A stretch of 64,000 bases of DNA from Carnegiea gigantea (GCA_029747015.1 JAKOGI010000051.1:1419501-1483500), one strand, 5' to 3'. Positions 1 to 11,190 are shown, counted from the first letter of the stretch. Made by a program: numbers and translations. Notes: a model not told the origin generated them from the letters alone.

Positions 1-74
1 TGACGTGAAAGGGAGCAATTGAAAGTTCAGACTTCCAAAAAAACCAATTCTGGTGTTATTTATGTTTTCAGATT

Positions 75-259
75 TGCTCCAATTCGTCCAACAACTTTGC
101 TTTTTCGAGCTTGGTGATAATGAGGTCGTAAGAAAGAAGAGGTTAAGGAAAGGGTTTCAGATTAGGATTAGGGTCAGATTCAGAATTAGGGTTTTAGAAG
201 AGTTGGAAAGCACATTTTGGATTAGTTTCTCTTCGGAGGATACCCTTAAGTTTCTTCAT
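75..259 (-). pseudogene. 5'-end relic of a PPR gene
   Basis: Read on the minus strand, this matches the first ~75 codons of the intact PPR gene that starts at 29203, including the start-codon region and the upstream sequence that continues to about 400. Homology begins abruptly near 72, so the rest of the gene is missing. A ~24-bp segment just inside the start (present near 29140-29163) is also deleted. It lies divergently to the SAUR at 731, the same arrangement as at the intact locus, so it arrived as part of a segmental duplication. No function is expected. Confidence 0.85.
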
Positions 260-476
260 GGTCCTTTGTAAGCTTCTCATTGAGTTTGAACTTTCCCTGT
301 AATTTCTGCTGTTGAAGTGCTATTAATAGAGATTACATCACAGGATTATTGAATTGCTATTAATGGAGAGCAGATTACTAGCACAAACTCTATGAATAAC
401 TTGCACTGGTAGTGACCCTCCTACGTCCAATTGACCAAAAAACCCCTTGAAGCCTTCTGTAAATTTGCATCAATGG

Positions 477-620
477 CACATGTGCGGGGCAGCAAAATAT
501 AATGTTAATTAACCTCAGTGAGCACAGCCATGTCAATTCTGATAAGGTGGGTCATGCAGTATTTTTTTGGGAATAATCCAACTTTCAAGTTTCCAAACTT
601 GTTATACAGACTCTATAAAT
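477..620 (+). promoter_or_regulatory. SAUR promoter: E-box, CCATGTCA variant and TATA box
   Basis: A palindromic CACATGTG lies at 477-484. CCATGTCA at 528-535 is a one-base variant of the CCATGTGA found upstream of most intact SAURs here, and is followed by GGTGGGTC at 546-553. The TATA box (TATAAAT) is at 614-620, about 110 bp before the ATG at 731. Function is inferred from conservation only. Confidence 0.6.
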
Positions 621-730
621 ACCAATCTTTATCAGCTGAGCCATCAGCATATAAACATCCTCTTCTCCAACCTTTAACAATCGAAAGAGTCGATTTTTCG
701 CTTCAGGAAGTTCTAACAGTTAAAAAAATC

Positions 731-1009
731 ATGGTTTTCCCGTTGCCTTCTATGATCTCGATCATCAAGCAAGCTGTAAATCTGCAAAACAAAAGTCATG
801 GAGTTCCAAAGGGGCATGTCACAGTTTATGTGGGAGATCACAATGAGGAAAGGCAGCGATATGTGGTGCCCTTGTCTTGCTTTAACCGCCTAGCATTTCA
901 AAACCTGCTTAGTCGCACTGAGGCAGAGTTTGGATTTGATCATCCCATGGGTGGTCTCACCATCCCCTATGATGAACAGACCTTTGCCCATATAGTAAGC
1001 CGTCAGTAG
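731..1009 (+). CDS. SAUR family protein (92 aa)
   Basis: Intronless 92-residue small auxin-up RNA protein. The core shows GVPKGHVTVYVGD (about residues 29-41), then RYVVPLSCF and the C-terminal [19 protein letters not shown] block. In characterised plants SAURs bind and inhibit PP2C.D phosphatases, which keeps plasma-membrane H+-ATPases active and promotes cell expansion. The ATG at 731 was chosen because MVF.LPSMI is the shared start of this subfamily and the TATA box lies ~110 bp upstream; a longer upstream reading would run through the leader. Its closest relative here is the broken copy at 29579. The usual C of GGLTIPCDE is Y, a conservative oddity. Confidence 0.93.
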   Translation: MVFPLPSMISIIKQAVNLQNKSHGVPKGHVTVYVGDHNEERQRYVVPLSCFNRLAFQNLLSRTEAEFGFDHPMGGLTIPYDEQTFAHIVSRQ

Positions 1010-2068
1010 CTCCTTCAAGGACGAGCTAGCTTTAGCCTCCAAGATTTTGACATCAAGAATATTATTGGTTTTCTCCCTTCAATTTGGGCTGTATTGTCCT
1101 CTGTATATACGAACAGTAATTACACAATTAAAAATTCAGATTAAGAGTTCCTATTTTTACAAGTTTTAGCTGCATTTCTCTCTGTAATTCAGCATTCACT
1201 AAGCATAGATTGCTGACAATCTGACTTCATCTCTCAAAGTCATCCCATATAGACCACTTTTTTCCTTCACATGGAAGACCTATGTTAAAATCACTTACCT
1301 TAATTGGCTTTTAATTTTAGCCGCAGAAAGATATTGTTGCAATGTCACGATAATTGCATTTCTTACAGTCATAATTGGTTTTAAAGGTTCGCTTCTTTTT
1401 TTTTCTTTTTTTGGCGGATTGCTAAAAAGATCAACTTGGATTCTTTTAAGAGCTAATCAAACAACTAATTTTATTTTTACATACCATATATATTGTCTAA
1501 GCATTGATTATATTGCTGAGAACCTAAAAATAACCAATTTCTATGTTATAATCCTATGAGTATGTCCTCTCACAAGCCATATAAATGTGCACATATTTAA
1601 ATTTACATATATAAGAAATATACGTGGATAAAATATGATATGTAACTTATAAGAGTATATACACCAAAAGAGCAGCTATAGTCTTGTTTGGGAGAACAAA
1701 ACAATAACAATTTTGCGCGAACCTAAAGTGCTTCTTGATATCCAAAAAAAAATTGTTTTCCGTGAGTTGGCACACATTTTTTAATTTTAGGGTGATGACT
1801 CATTCAATGGGGGGATGTAAAATAGATTTGTTTACACCTAAACAGTAAACGTATCTCTCCCCAATTGGTCTGTCCACTTTCATTTCAGAGGGGGTACCGT
1901 AAACGAAAAATTAAAGCAAAAAAAAAGGGAAGCATATAAAGTTAAAGCAATAATGCCAAGCATTATCCTACTTTAAACATAATTAAATAATTAATCTTGT
2001 TTTAATCCATCTGCTAATTATTCCCAAGGGTGAGGTGAGGTTGTGTTACGTTGTGCGAAAAGCTAGAG
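1010..2068. other. SAUR 3' flank and intergenic DNA
   Basis: Up to about 1420 the sequence is homologous to the flank of the second SAUR/PPR copy (29863-29914, then 38722-39060), with a poly-T/G tract near 1390-1420. The site matching the Gypsy insertion is uninterrupted at about 1069-1074. From 1420 to 2068 it is AT-rich with no ORF or repeat that I recognise. Confidence 0.6.
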
Positions 2069-3345
2069 ATGAGAATGGTTACAGTGATGAACGATGAGCT
2101 CTTCAGAGCCGCTGTGGAAGGGGAGGTAGGAGAACTAAGTGAGGAAAACATAGCCAAGAATGGTGATGAATACTACCAGGATCAAACAACTCCAAGAAAG
2201 AACAACATCATCCACATTGCAGCCGAGCACGGGCGAGCAAGGTTCATACAGGTGGCTCTTGCTCGATTCTACGAGCTCGGGTGCAGGAGGAATGACAACG
2301 GGGATACTCCTCTTCATGTTGCATCTAGGAAGGGCAATGACGAGATTGTCAGGCTTCTGGTTTCTTTGGGGGGTTCGGATGCCATCGCCACGCAGAATCT
2401 ACAGGGTGACACTCCCCTTCACTTGGCACTCGGCAACAACAAATTGAGGGTGGCTAAGTTTCTACTAGATCAAGTTGGCTCTGATGCGATTCTTTCCTTG
2501 GTCAACACTTCCCAAGAGACTCCTCTTCATGTTTTTCTCAAATACTGCATCGGTATTAACGTCTCTTACCCTGCTTTTCATTTTGTGTATGAGCATTAAA
2601 GTCTATTAATTAGGAGGACTAAGTTTCTTCTAATTTACATTGTTGTCTTTATTTCATTTTGTGTATGAGCATTGCATTGGTGAAATTAGTTTGATGGGCA
2701 GGCACGCATACAACAGCAGATGCATTGCTGGAGGAAGGAGTGCTAAATTTACAAGGTGTGTACAAATCCAAGTGCCAAATGAGTACACACAGATCAGTAT
2801 CATCATCAAACATGATAGAAGGTGTGCTCACAAAATTGCTCGAATGCGAGTGGGTGGCGTGTATGCGAGATGCAAAGGGTCTAACCCCGCTGCTTATAGC
2901 AGCTCAACGAGGAAGCTTCTTGGCATTAAAACACATTCTCGAGCACTGCTCTCAGTCAGCTGAGGTGTGTGATCTTATGGGGAAGACTGTGCTCCATCAC
3001 TTGAAGAGTCGTATCATCATTCCCTTAAAAAGAAAACTTTATGCACGGGATCATGACCGAGATAGTGATCACAATCAACGGAGTGAGGAGCCTAAAACTG
3101 CCCAGGAACTCCAATCTATTTGCTACCGGGAGCTCAAGGAATTGTTCAAGATCCCTGAAATCGATGCAATCAAAGATGCAAAGGACTCCGATGGGAACAC
3201 ACCCGTGTATGGTGCACTTCAAAATGAAGACTTTGTTTTGATAAAAGTGTTATTTGAATGTTTTGCTGATTTTACCATCAAGAACAAGGATGGTGACTCC
3301 GCCTTGGATCTCATCCAGTCCATCCCAGACTTTGCCACCAAAATG
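2069..3345 (+). other. Ankyrin module 1 (exons 1-2), open
   Basis: Exon 1 (2069-2552) carries ankyrin units with NIIHIAAEHGRARF, GDTPLHVASRKGN and GDTPLHLALGNN. The TTG at 2051 is in frame, but the first ATG is at 2069. The donor at 2553 and acceptor ending at 2701 join in phase 1. Exon 2 (2702-3345) carries KGLTPLLIAAQRGS and a degenerate DGNTPVYGALQNED unit, and ends with the linker KDGDSALDLIQSIPDFATKM before a phase-0 donor (GTACGT). No stop or frameshift is visible in this module. Confidence 0.8.
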
Positions 3346-5260
3346 GTACGTAAATCCATGTTAATTCTCCAACAAAAAAGATTAAATTAAGACTATATCT
3401 CAAAATTTATGTTCCTGATCCTAAGTGGATGTTACGAATAATTATTGGAACTTTGTAGGAGGAAGTGATAGTAACAGAGAAAGTCTTGAGCCAACCAATG
3501 GACGACAAGCTCCTTATAGCAGCAAAAGAAGGGGATTTAACCATATTAAGAGGCATTTAAATAGATATAGAGAGTGGCAAAGTCACATACTCTGATGCAG
3601 ATTGTGATTATTTTTTTGATCGAACAAGTCAAGGACTTAGCATCCTTCATGTAGCTGTTAAGCATGGCCGCCAATCATTTGTAGAAGAAGCCATAAAACT
3701 CTTTCCTACCCTTGTCCTTATAGCGGACTTAAGTGGTGAGACTCCTTTGAATGTCGCTGCCAGGCTTAACAAGGATCATTACCCTGTGGCAGCAACATTG
3801 TTACAACTTGCAAAGGATTGTATCAACAAGTTTAAGGAGGAGGTTGGGGACCTATTTTTGGATGCTCTGCCTTGGAGGCAGAAAATTCCAAGGGGGACAC
3901 CCCACTTCATGAAGCATTTCGCTGTAGCAATTATGACATGGCTAGAGCTTTGATGGAACTTGACTCTGAGTTGTCTTCATCTGAGAACAACGCAGGGGAA
4001 ACTCCCCTCCATATTTTCGCAAGATATAGCACATATACTAGTAAGTCTCTATTCCTCATCTTTTTATTCTCACCATTTGATTTACTTGTTTCTTTTCTCG
4101 TGAACATGATAGTTAAAGTTCATACAATTTGAGCATACCACACATCCAATTATTTTAAAGAAACATGATCTGTCTCGATTTTCTTACATGTTGAACCTAA
4201 ACATGATGTTAATCCCAAAACTTTGAATGAATTCTTCAATAAAATGGGTAAAAAAAGAGTCTAGAAGATTGCAATTGAACTGGAATAGCTTTGCATTTAG
4301 AACCTAGTAGTATCTGTACATGGACGTACATTTGCGCCTTTACGAGCAGACACGATGCAGCATTAGGGCCGATAGGGCCTTGCTTCTCCCCTCCCCCCTC
4401 CCCATATGTGGACCCAAAAGGGCCGAGCTGCATTTGATGCATAATGGAACAAGTAGCTGTAGCGGTAAGCAGGACAATAATTAGCATCGATGATGGTCCG
4501 ATCCCTTTGTCAAAGTTTTGTACTGGCTGTCTTCCATATTTCTTTGTTGAAGCACATAGTGGTCCTTTTCATTTCCCCCAATTCCCTTTCCATTTTGCCG
4601 TTGCTAGTGTTGTTATTTGATAGTTTGGAGATTTTTTTTTTTTTAGTCATCATATTTTAAAATTTTGTGATTTTATTCCCAATTTTTTCAGTCGTCTGAT
4701 AATTGTTATTTTGGAAATAATGCAGAATCTGACAAGATAGGAGCCCTTGTTACGTTGCTTATGCAACAGGATGAGCATGTTGTTTACAAACGTGATTCAC
4801 ATGGATTCACTCCTTTACTAAGGGCATCTTATTGTGGCCGGCTTAGAGTTGCTTATTGGATTATTCACAACTGCCCAGCATCAGTACAGTTTCGGGATAC
4901 TAAGGGTAGGAACTTCTTGCACCTCCTATGATTGGAACCTGTTGCCGAACTTGATGCTATGACAGTAGAAGACATGTTGTATGTGTACACCAACATACTC
5001 GTTTTGACATCAGAGGCTAAATTTGATGGCTGTCAGGGTCCCGTCTTGATGCCATTAGGTAAGTACAAAGGCTTACATAAATTGACAGGAGCTGAATTTG
5101 ATTCCCTAAGAAGTTCAGAGGATCATCAAGGAAACACACCTTTGCATTCTGCCTTGGATAACAACAACTTTGGTGTTGCAAAATTTCTCTTGCATTGGTG
5201 TCTCAGATCAGAACTGATGCACGAGATGAGCATTATTAACAACAAGGGCCAATCGGTTTT

Positions 5261-5442
5261 TGTTGGGAATATCACATATGAGTAAAGAAGTCCCATATCG
5301 GGAGTTTGAAAAGAAAGGTTATGGTATATAAGTCAAGTGGGCTACTCCTCCTATTGCCAATTGGTTTTAGGATGGAACCTCACTTGGGCTTGTTACTATG
5401 GACCTTGGTTAAAGTGGACTCCTCCCTTAGATCTCCCCAACA
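5261..5442 (+). repeat. TRIM-type LTR, 182 bp
   Basis: Begins TGTTGGGAATATCACATATG and ends CTCCCCAACA. It is closely similar along its length to the two LTRs of the TRIM at 57890-58071 and 58298-58480, and unlike the 612-bp LTRs that flank the matching internal region at 43293-45978. Confidence 0.85.
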
Positions 5443-5468
5443 AGTGGTATCAGAGCTTTGGTTATAGG

Positions 5469-6813
5469 ATGTCTTCTATCATGAAAGGTAGATATTCAGA
5501 AATTCGATGGGGAGATTAGCTTTGATCTCTGGAAGGTGCAGATGAGAACGATTCTCATCCAGTACGGGTTGTGGAAGGTTCTGAAAGGACCTCATGTTAA
5601 ATCTGAAAAGATGACAGAAGAACAGTGGGCTGAAGATGTGAAGAAGAGACGTGGGTTGTTGACGGAGGACGAATGGGAGGAACTGGAGATGAAAGCGGTT
5701 TCAGCCATACAGTTGTGCTTGGCACCACATGTTTTGCGAGAGGTGCTTGATAAGACAATTACGGTGGATCTTTGGGTTCGGCTGGAGGAACTCTACATGA
5801 CGAAGAGTCTCGCCAACAAGATCCGTTTGAAGGAAAGGTTGTATACTTTTCGTATGGCTGAAGGTATCCCTGTCCAAAAGCATTTGAATGAGTTTAACTC
5901 TATTCTTGTTGATTTGGAGAGTCTGGATGTGAAAGTCGAGGATGAGGATAAGGCTATTTTGCTTGTTGTGTAGTTACCCCCTTCTTATAAACATTTTAAG
6001 GAGATTATGCTATATAGTAATTCTAATACTATATCATTTGAGGATGTTAAGTCAAACCTGTTGTCTAAGGAGAAGTTTGATATTGACATTCATGCTGATT
6101 CTGCTGAGGGATTAGCAGTAAGGGGTACAACAACTGAAAAGGAGAACGGTAATAGGAGTAAGAACCGTTCTAAGTCTAAAAATCCTCATGCTGGTAACAC
6201 CTGCAATTACTGTGGTAAATTGGGTCATATTGTTGCTAACTGCTGGAAACTCCAAAAAAAGAAGGAGAAAGAAGAAGATAATTCTCATGAGCCTGCTGAA
6301 ACTTCGTTTGTTGAATCTGATTCTGATGGTGACATTCTGTTTGCTACCTCTACTGAAGGGGGGGAGCGATTCTGATTAGATTCTTGATTCTGGGTGTACC
6401 TATTATATGTGTCCTCACAAGGATTGGTTTTCAACATATGATCCAGTTGACTCAACTGTTGTTCACATGGGCAATAATGCCCAATGTAATGTAACTGGAA
6501 TCGGTACTGTTAAAATCAAGACTCATGATGGTGTTGTTAGGACTTTATCGAATGTTCGTCACGTTCTTGACTTGAAGCGTAACCTCATCTCGTTGGGCAC
6601 CCTTGAATCCAAAGGGTGCAAATATTCAGCTGAAGATTGAGTTCTGAAGGTCTCAAAGGGCAGTCGGACTCTACTGAAGGGTTTCAGGCAAGGCGGTCTC
6701 TATGTCTTGCAGGCATCTACTGTGACAGGTTATATGAAGAAAGGTTCATATAAGTCTTCTCCCAGAGCTAAGTTCAAGCATTGCTTGGACTTAGTTCGCA
6801 TTCATAGTATTTG
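5469..6813 (+). pseudogene. Copia gag-protease, decayed copy
   Basis: Close copy of the intact reading frame at 43931-45262. It starts with the same MSSIMK but an extra base shifts the frame, giving a stop near 5517. From 5536 the gag frame resumes up to a TAG near 5972. From 6007 it gives the CCHC knuckle CNYCGKLGHIVANC, and from ~6407 the region after the protease DSG site and the gag-pre-integrase motif (KRNLISLG). At least four frame lesions; no product expected. Like the intact relative it stops before integrase. Confidence 0.85.
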
Positions 6814-6914
6814 AGCGCCCTTCAGGGCATTGCCCCTTGGGGGGGCGTCACCCTTCGGGGTGCGATGACGGAGTCAGAGAGGAGTGATTGGAGATTTTGG
6901 TCCAAGGTGGAAAT

Positions 6915-7381
6915 TGTTGGGTTGCGTGGCCCAAAATCCGAGTACCGGCACGGTGGGACCGTGCTACACAAATACGGACGTATCAAGACGAAGGAGCGCC
7001 AAGCCGAAGAAGGCAGAAAAACGGAACGGGGTTGCCGTGCCATGTGGCACGGCCATGCCATGTGGCACTGGGTGACCGTGCCACGTGGCACGGTCGTGCC
7101 CCGCGTCGCTTCACCGCCTTTTCTGTGAGGCAGCTAGGGTTTTTGTTCGAGGGAGTTTCTTCCTGGCAGCTAGGGTTTCACCCTAAAGGGGAAAATCCTG
7201 CTTTTCAAACCCTATATAAGGAGGGTCAAGCCTAGGATCTAAAATCACTCTAATACTCATAAACACATTGAGAGGTAGAAGTACTTTGTGAGAGATTACA
7301 AGAGAGAGGTTGTAATTCTGCTCTTAGATCAAATCACTGTAGTGATTGTGATCGTGTTGTATTCTTCCTACTCATAGTGGA
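6915..7381 (+). repeat. Truncated 3' LTR with G-box array
   Basis: Begins TGTTGGGTTGCGTGGCCC and matches the first ~465 bp of the LTRs at 43293 and 45364. It contains a run of GTGCCA(C/T)GTGGCAC palindromes (about 7034-7100) and a TATATAA promoter box near 7203. The last ~150 bp of the family LTR are missing. Confidence 0.85.
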
Positions 7382-7521
7382 GTTTTAAATTTGTTGGAAC
7401 TGCTTGACAATAACACTCCAGACGTGGTAAGACTCTTATTTTTATGTTTTTTCAACTAAAAAACTAGATAGATCATAGTTATGATTCAATTAATTAATTG
7501 TGTGGACATGCATGCGTGCAG

Positions 7522-8666
7522 AAGCAATTGAAAGATCTGGCATCATTAGCGCAAAGGAAAGTTAAAGAGGAAGCATTTGGTAAAAAGATGATGGAGAAGG
7601 AGGTCTACACTGAAGCAGTAAACGGGAATATGGATTATTTTTTCAAAGAAAAGCTGGAAGAACAAAACCAAGATAATACATTTATGTGTCAAGTAGCACC
7701 AGATGGAAGCAATATACTCCACATAGCCATTCAACATAATCGAGCAGAATTTGCTATGAAAGTAATGGAATGCTATCCTCATCTCATCTGGGAACGAGAT
7801 TACCATGGTGATACGCCTCTACATACTGCTGCCAAACACTGGGCCATGGATTACTCTAGATTATTACCCCATTCACATTTCAAAGCTCAGTGGAAAAAAG
7901 CTTGTCGAAGCTATCATGATAGCCCGTCAGAAGAAGGCCTTTTAATTATCCCACCTTGGAGAGTCAAAAATTCTCAAGGAAATGTACCCCTTCATGAGAA
8001 GGTCGATTCACCGAGGATCAACGCTTTTGGGCTTCACTTGCTGAGGTTTGATTTTGAAGCTGCTGCATATGTCAATAGTGTAGGAGATACTCCTCTTCAT
8101 ATATCTGCAAAAGAATTGTATTCTTTCTTTAGCCTTATCGGTAAGCAACGTACATATCACATGAGCCTTGAGATTATTCAACTTTTAGTTTATTAATTTG
8201 TTGACTGTTTTTGTCAGATTGGGACAACAATGCCAGATCTGCCGCATGTGTTCGGGATAAGGAAGGTTTAACTCCTTTACTAAGAGCAGCCAAGGCTGGT
8301 AATTATTTCAAGATAAGTTTGATTTTAGAGAGTTTTCCCAAATTGGTACAAGTTCGAGATGACAGAGGAAGATCTTTGTTGCACCTCTTGAGAGTTACAG
8401 AAGATGAATATTCCCAAAACTCAGCCAAAAAACTTTATAATAAAGTTTCAACACTAGATGGTCTTCAAAAAACCAAGGATTTTGATGGAAATACACCATT
8501 GCATTCACCAATTCAAGACAGCAACTCCATTGGGGCAAAGCTCATCGCAGAAAGATACTTTGAAGTAGAAGATATTACGATGGCACGCTGTCAACTGGCA
8601 ATTCTTAACAACGACGGCAAATCCATAATGGATTTGCTTGCATCACATGATGATGCACCAACTGAG
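7522..8666 (+). other. Ankyrin module 3 (exons 5-6), open
   Basis: Exon 5 (7522-8140) carries SNILHIAIQHNRAEF, GDTPLHTAAKH, GNVPLHEKV and GDTPLHISAKE units. A 77-bp intron (8141-8217, GTAAGC...TTGTCAG) leads to exon 6 (8218-8666), with EGLTPLLRAAKAGN, GRSLLHLLR, GNTPLHSPIQDS and the linker NNDGKSIMDLLASHD. Intron positions and phases equal those in modules 1 and 2. No lesion seen. Confidence 0.82.
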
Positions 8667-9176
8667 GTACAAACTTAAATTAATTTCCCTTTACTTATGC
8701 TTTATACATGTCAGTTGTGTCTGATAATATGCATGCATAGACTATAAAGAGAGTATACTGCCTCTACTAACGTCGATGACATATACATGGTCACTAATTA
8801 GAGGGTGTTTACTTTTATTTGCTCCCACTTATCTCTATCCATCCTTAACTCGATCTTACAGCCATCCCAAACAGACCCTTACAGAAGGCAGTGCATATAT
8901 TGAACAGTTCATTATCGCACGTTTAGCACACTAAGTGGTTCGCTATTTGTAATGGCGGAATGTAGTAGAAGTGTTCTTAATTGCTTGTTTCATCATATGA
9001 AATAATGAATATATAGGTTCTGCAACTTTTGATTAACAAGTCAAATTGGTGAGCAAATGTACATGGGCTGTATATAGAAGGTGAATGGGTTAGGAGTGGA
9101 TATGGGGTATGCAAAAGTCAGATAAAATACATGGCCAACACATTATCAGTGGTGGCTGGACTTCTGGTAACTATAA

Positions 9177-10751
9177 TGTTAGATTTGAGAGTACATGAAC
9201 ACAAGAGGGGGAGTGAATTGTGTTGCCAAATTTTCGCAATTTTCTAGGATCAGACTTAGGCCTTGTTCGGACGGACTGTTTGTAAAATGCTCAGAGAGTG
9301 TAAAACAGCGGAAATAAGTAGAAAAGTGTGAACACAGGATTTTTACGTGGAAACACCTCGAGCCCAACCGAGGCGAAAACGACAACCTAGCCCTGTAGGA
9401 TTTTTCATACACTTCCACCATACGGGCTAAATACGTTACAAAGGTAACCTTCTCTGTTACAATTGCAATACACGTAACTGTCTACCCTTAGACTGGTTAC
9501 ACACCACGTCCCAGTCTCCCAGACTTGGACACACTCACGTAATCGTCTTCCCAAGACGAATTACACGTCCAAAGCCTCCCTAGGCTTGGACACACTCAAC
9601 TCTCACTTTGATGAAAGAAGAGAATAAAAATACACCTCACTTTTGTGCTTCTAAATAAGCGAATGTAAGGTACAATTCTGCTCCTAGTTTGCCAAGAAAG
9701 ATGACTCAATTTTCACACACACACTTTGATGGTTTTTCTGAAAATATGATTCGCAAGTTAAATTCCGTGAAAAATCGTGTAAAAACTCTTTGAAAATTTG
9801 TGTGAAAACCCTGTAAAAACCATGTTCAATGTGGAGGTGGATGAGCTCCTTAAATAGTAGAAGGTAATAAGATCTTTGTATACTTAAGCCGCAAGGATAA
9901 GATCTTAGTGCAGCAAAAAGATTATGGGAAGCCACGAATATTTTCAGTAGCCAAATCCCAAAATTTCTCATCTTCTTATTCATGTTCCAAAAATAAGAGT
10001 TTGATTTATTTTTGTAAAAGATTCCCCCTAAAAGTTAGACTCAAAATCTCCACAATATATTTCAAAGCCAAAAAAATAACTTATCCTGGGTTTAATGATA
10101 ATAGAAAATATATCTTAAATAATTTCAAAAACCGTCAGCCCAAGATTTTGAAAAAACTGTGAAAAATCGTTTTGCCTTGAAAACAGTCTGAACCCTGATT
10201 TCAGAACTAATCTGAGACAGTATTCTTAAAAACCATTCAAAGTAAATGTTAAATTAAGATATTGCAAGTAGCATATTAACAAGAATTTAAGAAAATAAAA
10301 CCTATAACAGACCAAGACTCTTGTTGAATCAACCGGACAGCATCTATAGGATTTTGACTTGTCACTCCAATGCTGTGATGTTACTCAAAACTGTTCCCTG
10401 AGCTGTTCCTGAAGTACTCCATGTCTTTGATGCGTTTTAAGTTCTTTGCCATTCAGCTGTTCTGAGGAACTGTTCTTAAGACCTGTTGCTGTGATGTTAC
10501 TCAGAACTGTTTCCTGAGCTGTTTCTGAAGTACTCCATGTCTTTGATGCGCTTTAAGTTCTTTGCCATTCAGCTATTCTGAGGAACTGTTCTTAAGACCT
10601 GTTCTCGACCATGGTTAATGAAGCAATTGCAAAGTTTTCCAAACAATATTTGGAACCTGTTTGATCAACACACTCAAGTGTATATTACATTTGTGTTTGT
10701 TATCATCAAAACCTTACATTACATAAGGATGGAGTCAACAATTGCCCAACA
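9177..10751 (+). mobile_element. Solo LTR inside the PGG exon, 1,575 bp
   Basis: Begins TGTTAGATTTGAGAG and ends GCCCAACA, flanked by TATAA at 9172-9176 and 10752-10756. Removing one TATAA and the insert restores the reading VTITFAAAF across the junction, an independent proof of the borders. No coding region, primer site or second LTR inside, so it is a solo LTR or LTR-only remnant. Superfamily not determined. A 116-bp tandem repeat lies near its 3' end. Confidence 0.85.
10371..10602 (+). repeat. Tandem duplication, two 116-bp units
   Basis: TGCTGTGATGTTACTC recurs at 10371 and 10487, and the ~116-bp units that follow differ at only a few positions. It lies within the solo LTR. Confidence 0.85.
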
Positions 10752-11190
10752 TATAACCTTTGCAGCAGCATTCCAAGTCCCTGGTGGATTTAATGGAGAG
10801 AGTGGCTCCCCAATTCTCCTACAGAGAGCAGCGTTTAAGGCGTTCATGATTTTCAACTCCTTTGCGATGTGCGGATCAATGGCTGTACTGTTCTTTCTTC
10901 TCTGGGTGATGCTTACTGGCAATGTCACATATTCATTCTTGTTGTTGGACCTGTCAATTGCCATACTTCAATTATCCTTTGGTGCAACTCTCCTATCTTT
11001 TACGACAGGGGTGTATGTGGCCACATCCCACAAGGCTCTTTGGCTTGCTATCTCCATTTGCGGACTCAGCTCCACTCTCGTTGTCTTGCTACGGAAGAAT
11101 TTCATCTTCCCCATTGCTCAATTTTTCAAACTTGCACTTCGTTGTTTTGGTACCTGCAAGATAGTTGTTGGTTTTTGTAATTATAGCTAG

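Larger units (their letters stand above)
5261..7381 (+). mobile_element. Chimeric Copia-type element (TRIM-type 5' LTR, gag body, other 3' LTR)
   Basis: Inserted in exon 4 of the ankyrin gene, with GTTTT at 5256-5260 and at 7382-7386. The left end (5261-5442) is the 182-bp LTR type of the TRIM at 57890; then come a perfect iMet primer site TGGTATCAGAGC (5445-5456) and an internal region and right LTR belonging to the unrelated element at 43293. The right LTR stops after ACTCATAGTGGA and lacks its last ~150 bp. Either it inserted in this form, or a later deletion joined a GTTTT inside the LTR to the target duplication. No pol region is present. Confidence 0.75.
3459..7426 (+). pseudogene. Ankyrin module 2 (exons 3-4), most damaged
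   Basis: Exon 3 (3459-4040) has QGLSILHVAVKHGR, GETPLNVAA, GDTPLHEAF and GETPLHIFA units, but contains TAA at 3558-3560 and a frame change near 3866 between the PLNVAA and PLHEAF units. Exon 4 starts at 4726, has HGFTPLLRASYCGR and GNTPLHSALDNN, a TGA at 4929-4931, and is split by a retroelement at 5261. Reading resumes at 7387 (LNLLELLDNN) up to the donor at 7427, matching the NNxGxSxxxLL linker that ends modules 1 and 3. Confidence 0.8.
2069..11190 (+). pseudogene. Ankyrin-repeat PGG-domain (ACD6/ITN1-like) gene, disrupted
   Basis: Seven exons can be followed by reading frame and GT-AG borders: 2069-2552, 2702-3345, 3459-4040, 4726-7426 (interrupted), 7522-8140, 8218-8666 and 9017-11190 (interrupted). 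Together they would encode roughly 1,300 residues of ankyrin repeats and a C-terminal PGG membrane domain. The family acts at membranes in defence and stress signalling in Arabidopsis (ACD6, ITN1). Exons 1+2, 3+4 and 5+6 are three copies of one module; introns inside modules are phase 1 and those between modules phase 0. Lesions: TAA at 3558-3560, a frameshift near 3866, TGA at 4929-4931 and 9050-9052, retroelements at 5261-7381 and 9177-10751. A full-length product is unlikely; modules 1 and 3 remain open and might still be transcribed. Confidence 0.85.
9017..11190 (+). pseudogene. Terminal exon: PGG domain, split by a solo LTR
   Basis: Acceptor ATATAG ends at 9016 and joins in phase 0 to VLQLLINKSNW, after which a TGA at 9050-9052 stops the frame. 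Beyond it the same frame gives NTLSVVAGLLVTI up to 9176, then TFAAAFQVPGGFNGE from 10757, so a 1,575-bp insertion splits the PGG signature. Downstream come about three further hydrophobic segments (FMIFNSFAMCGSMAVLFFLL; a second near TYSFLLLDLSIAILQL; a third near KALWLAISICGLSSTLVVLL) and a stop at 11190. In the family this domain anchors the protein in the membrane. Confidence 0.85.

Noticed and set aside
6811..7235. Several overlapping ORFs rich in CHVA/GTVVP-like peptides
   Set aside because: They are translations of the G-box palindrome array in an LTR and recur in every LTR with that array; no protein domain.
9177..10751. Alternative right border of the solo LTR at CCTTACA or TTACA (10718-10723)
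   Set aside because: Those borders give no target duplication; the TATAA duplication and restored PGG reading frame place the end at 10751.
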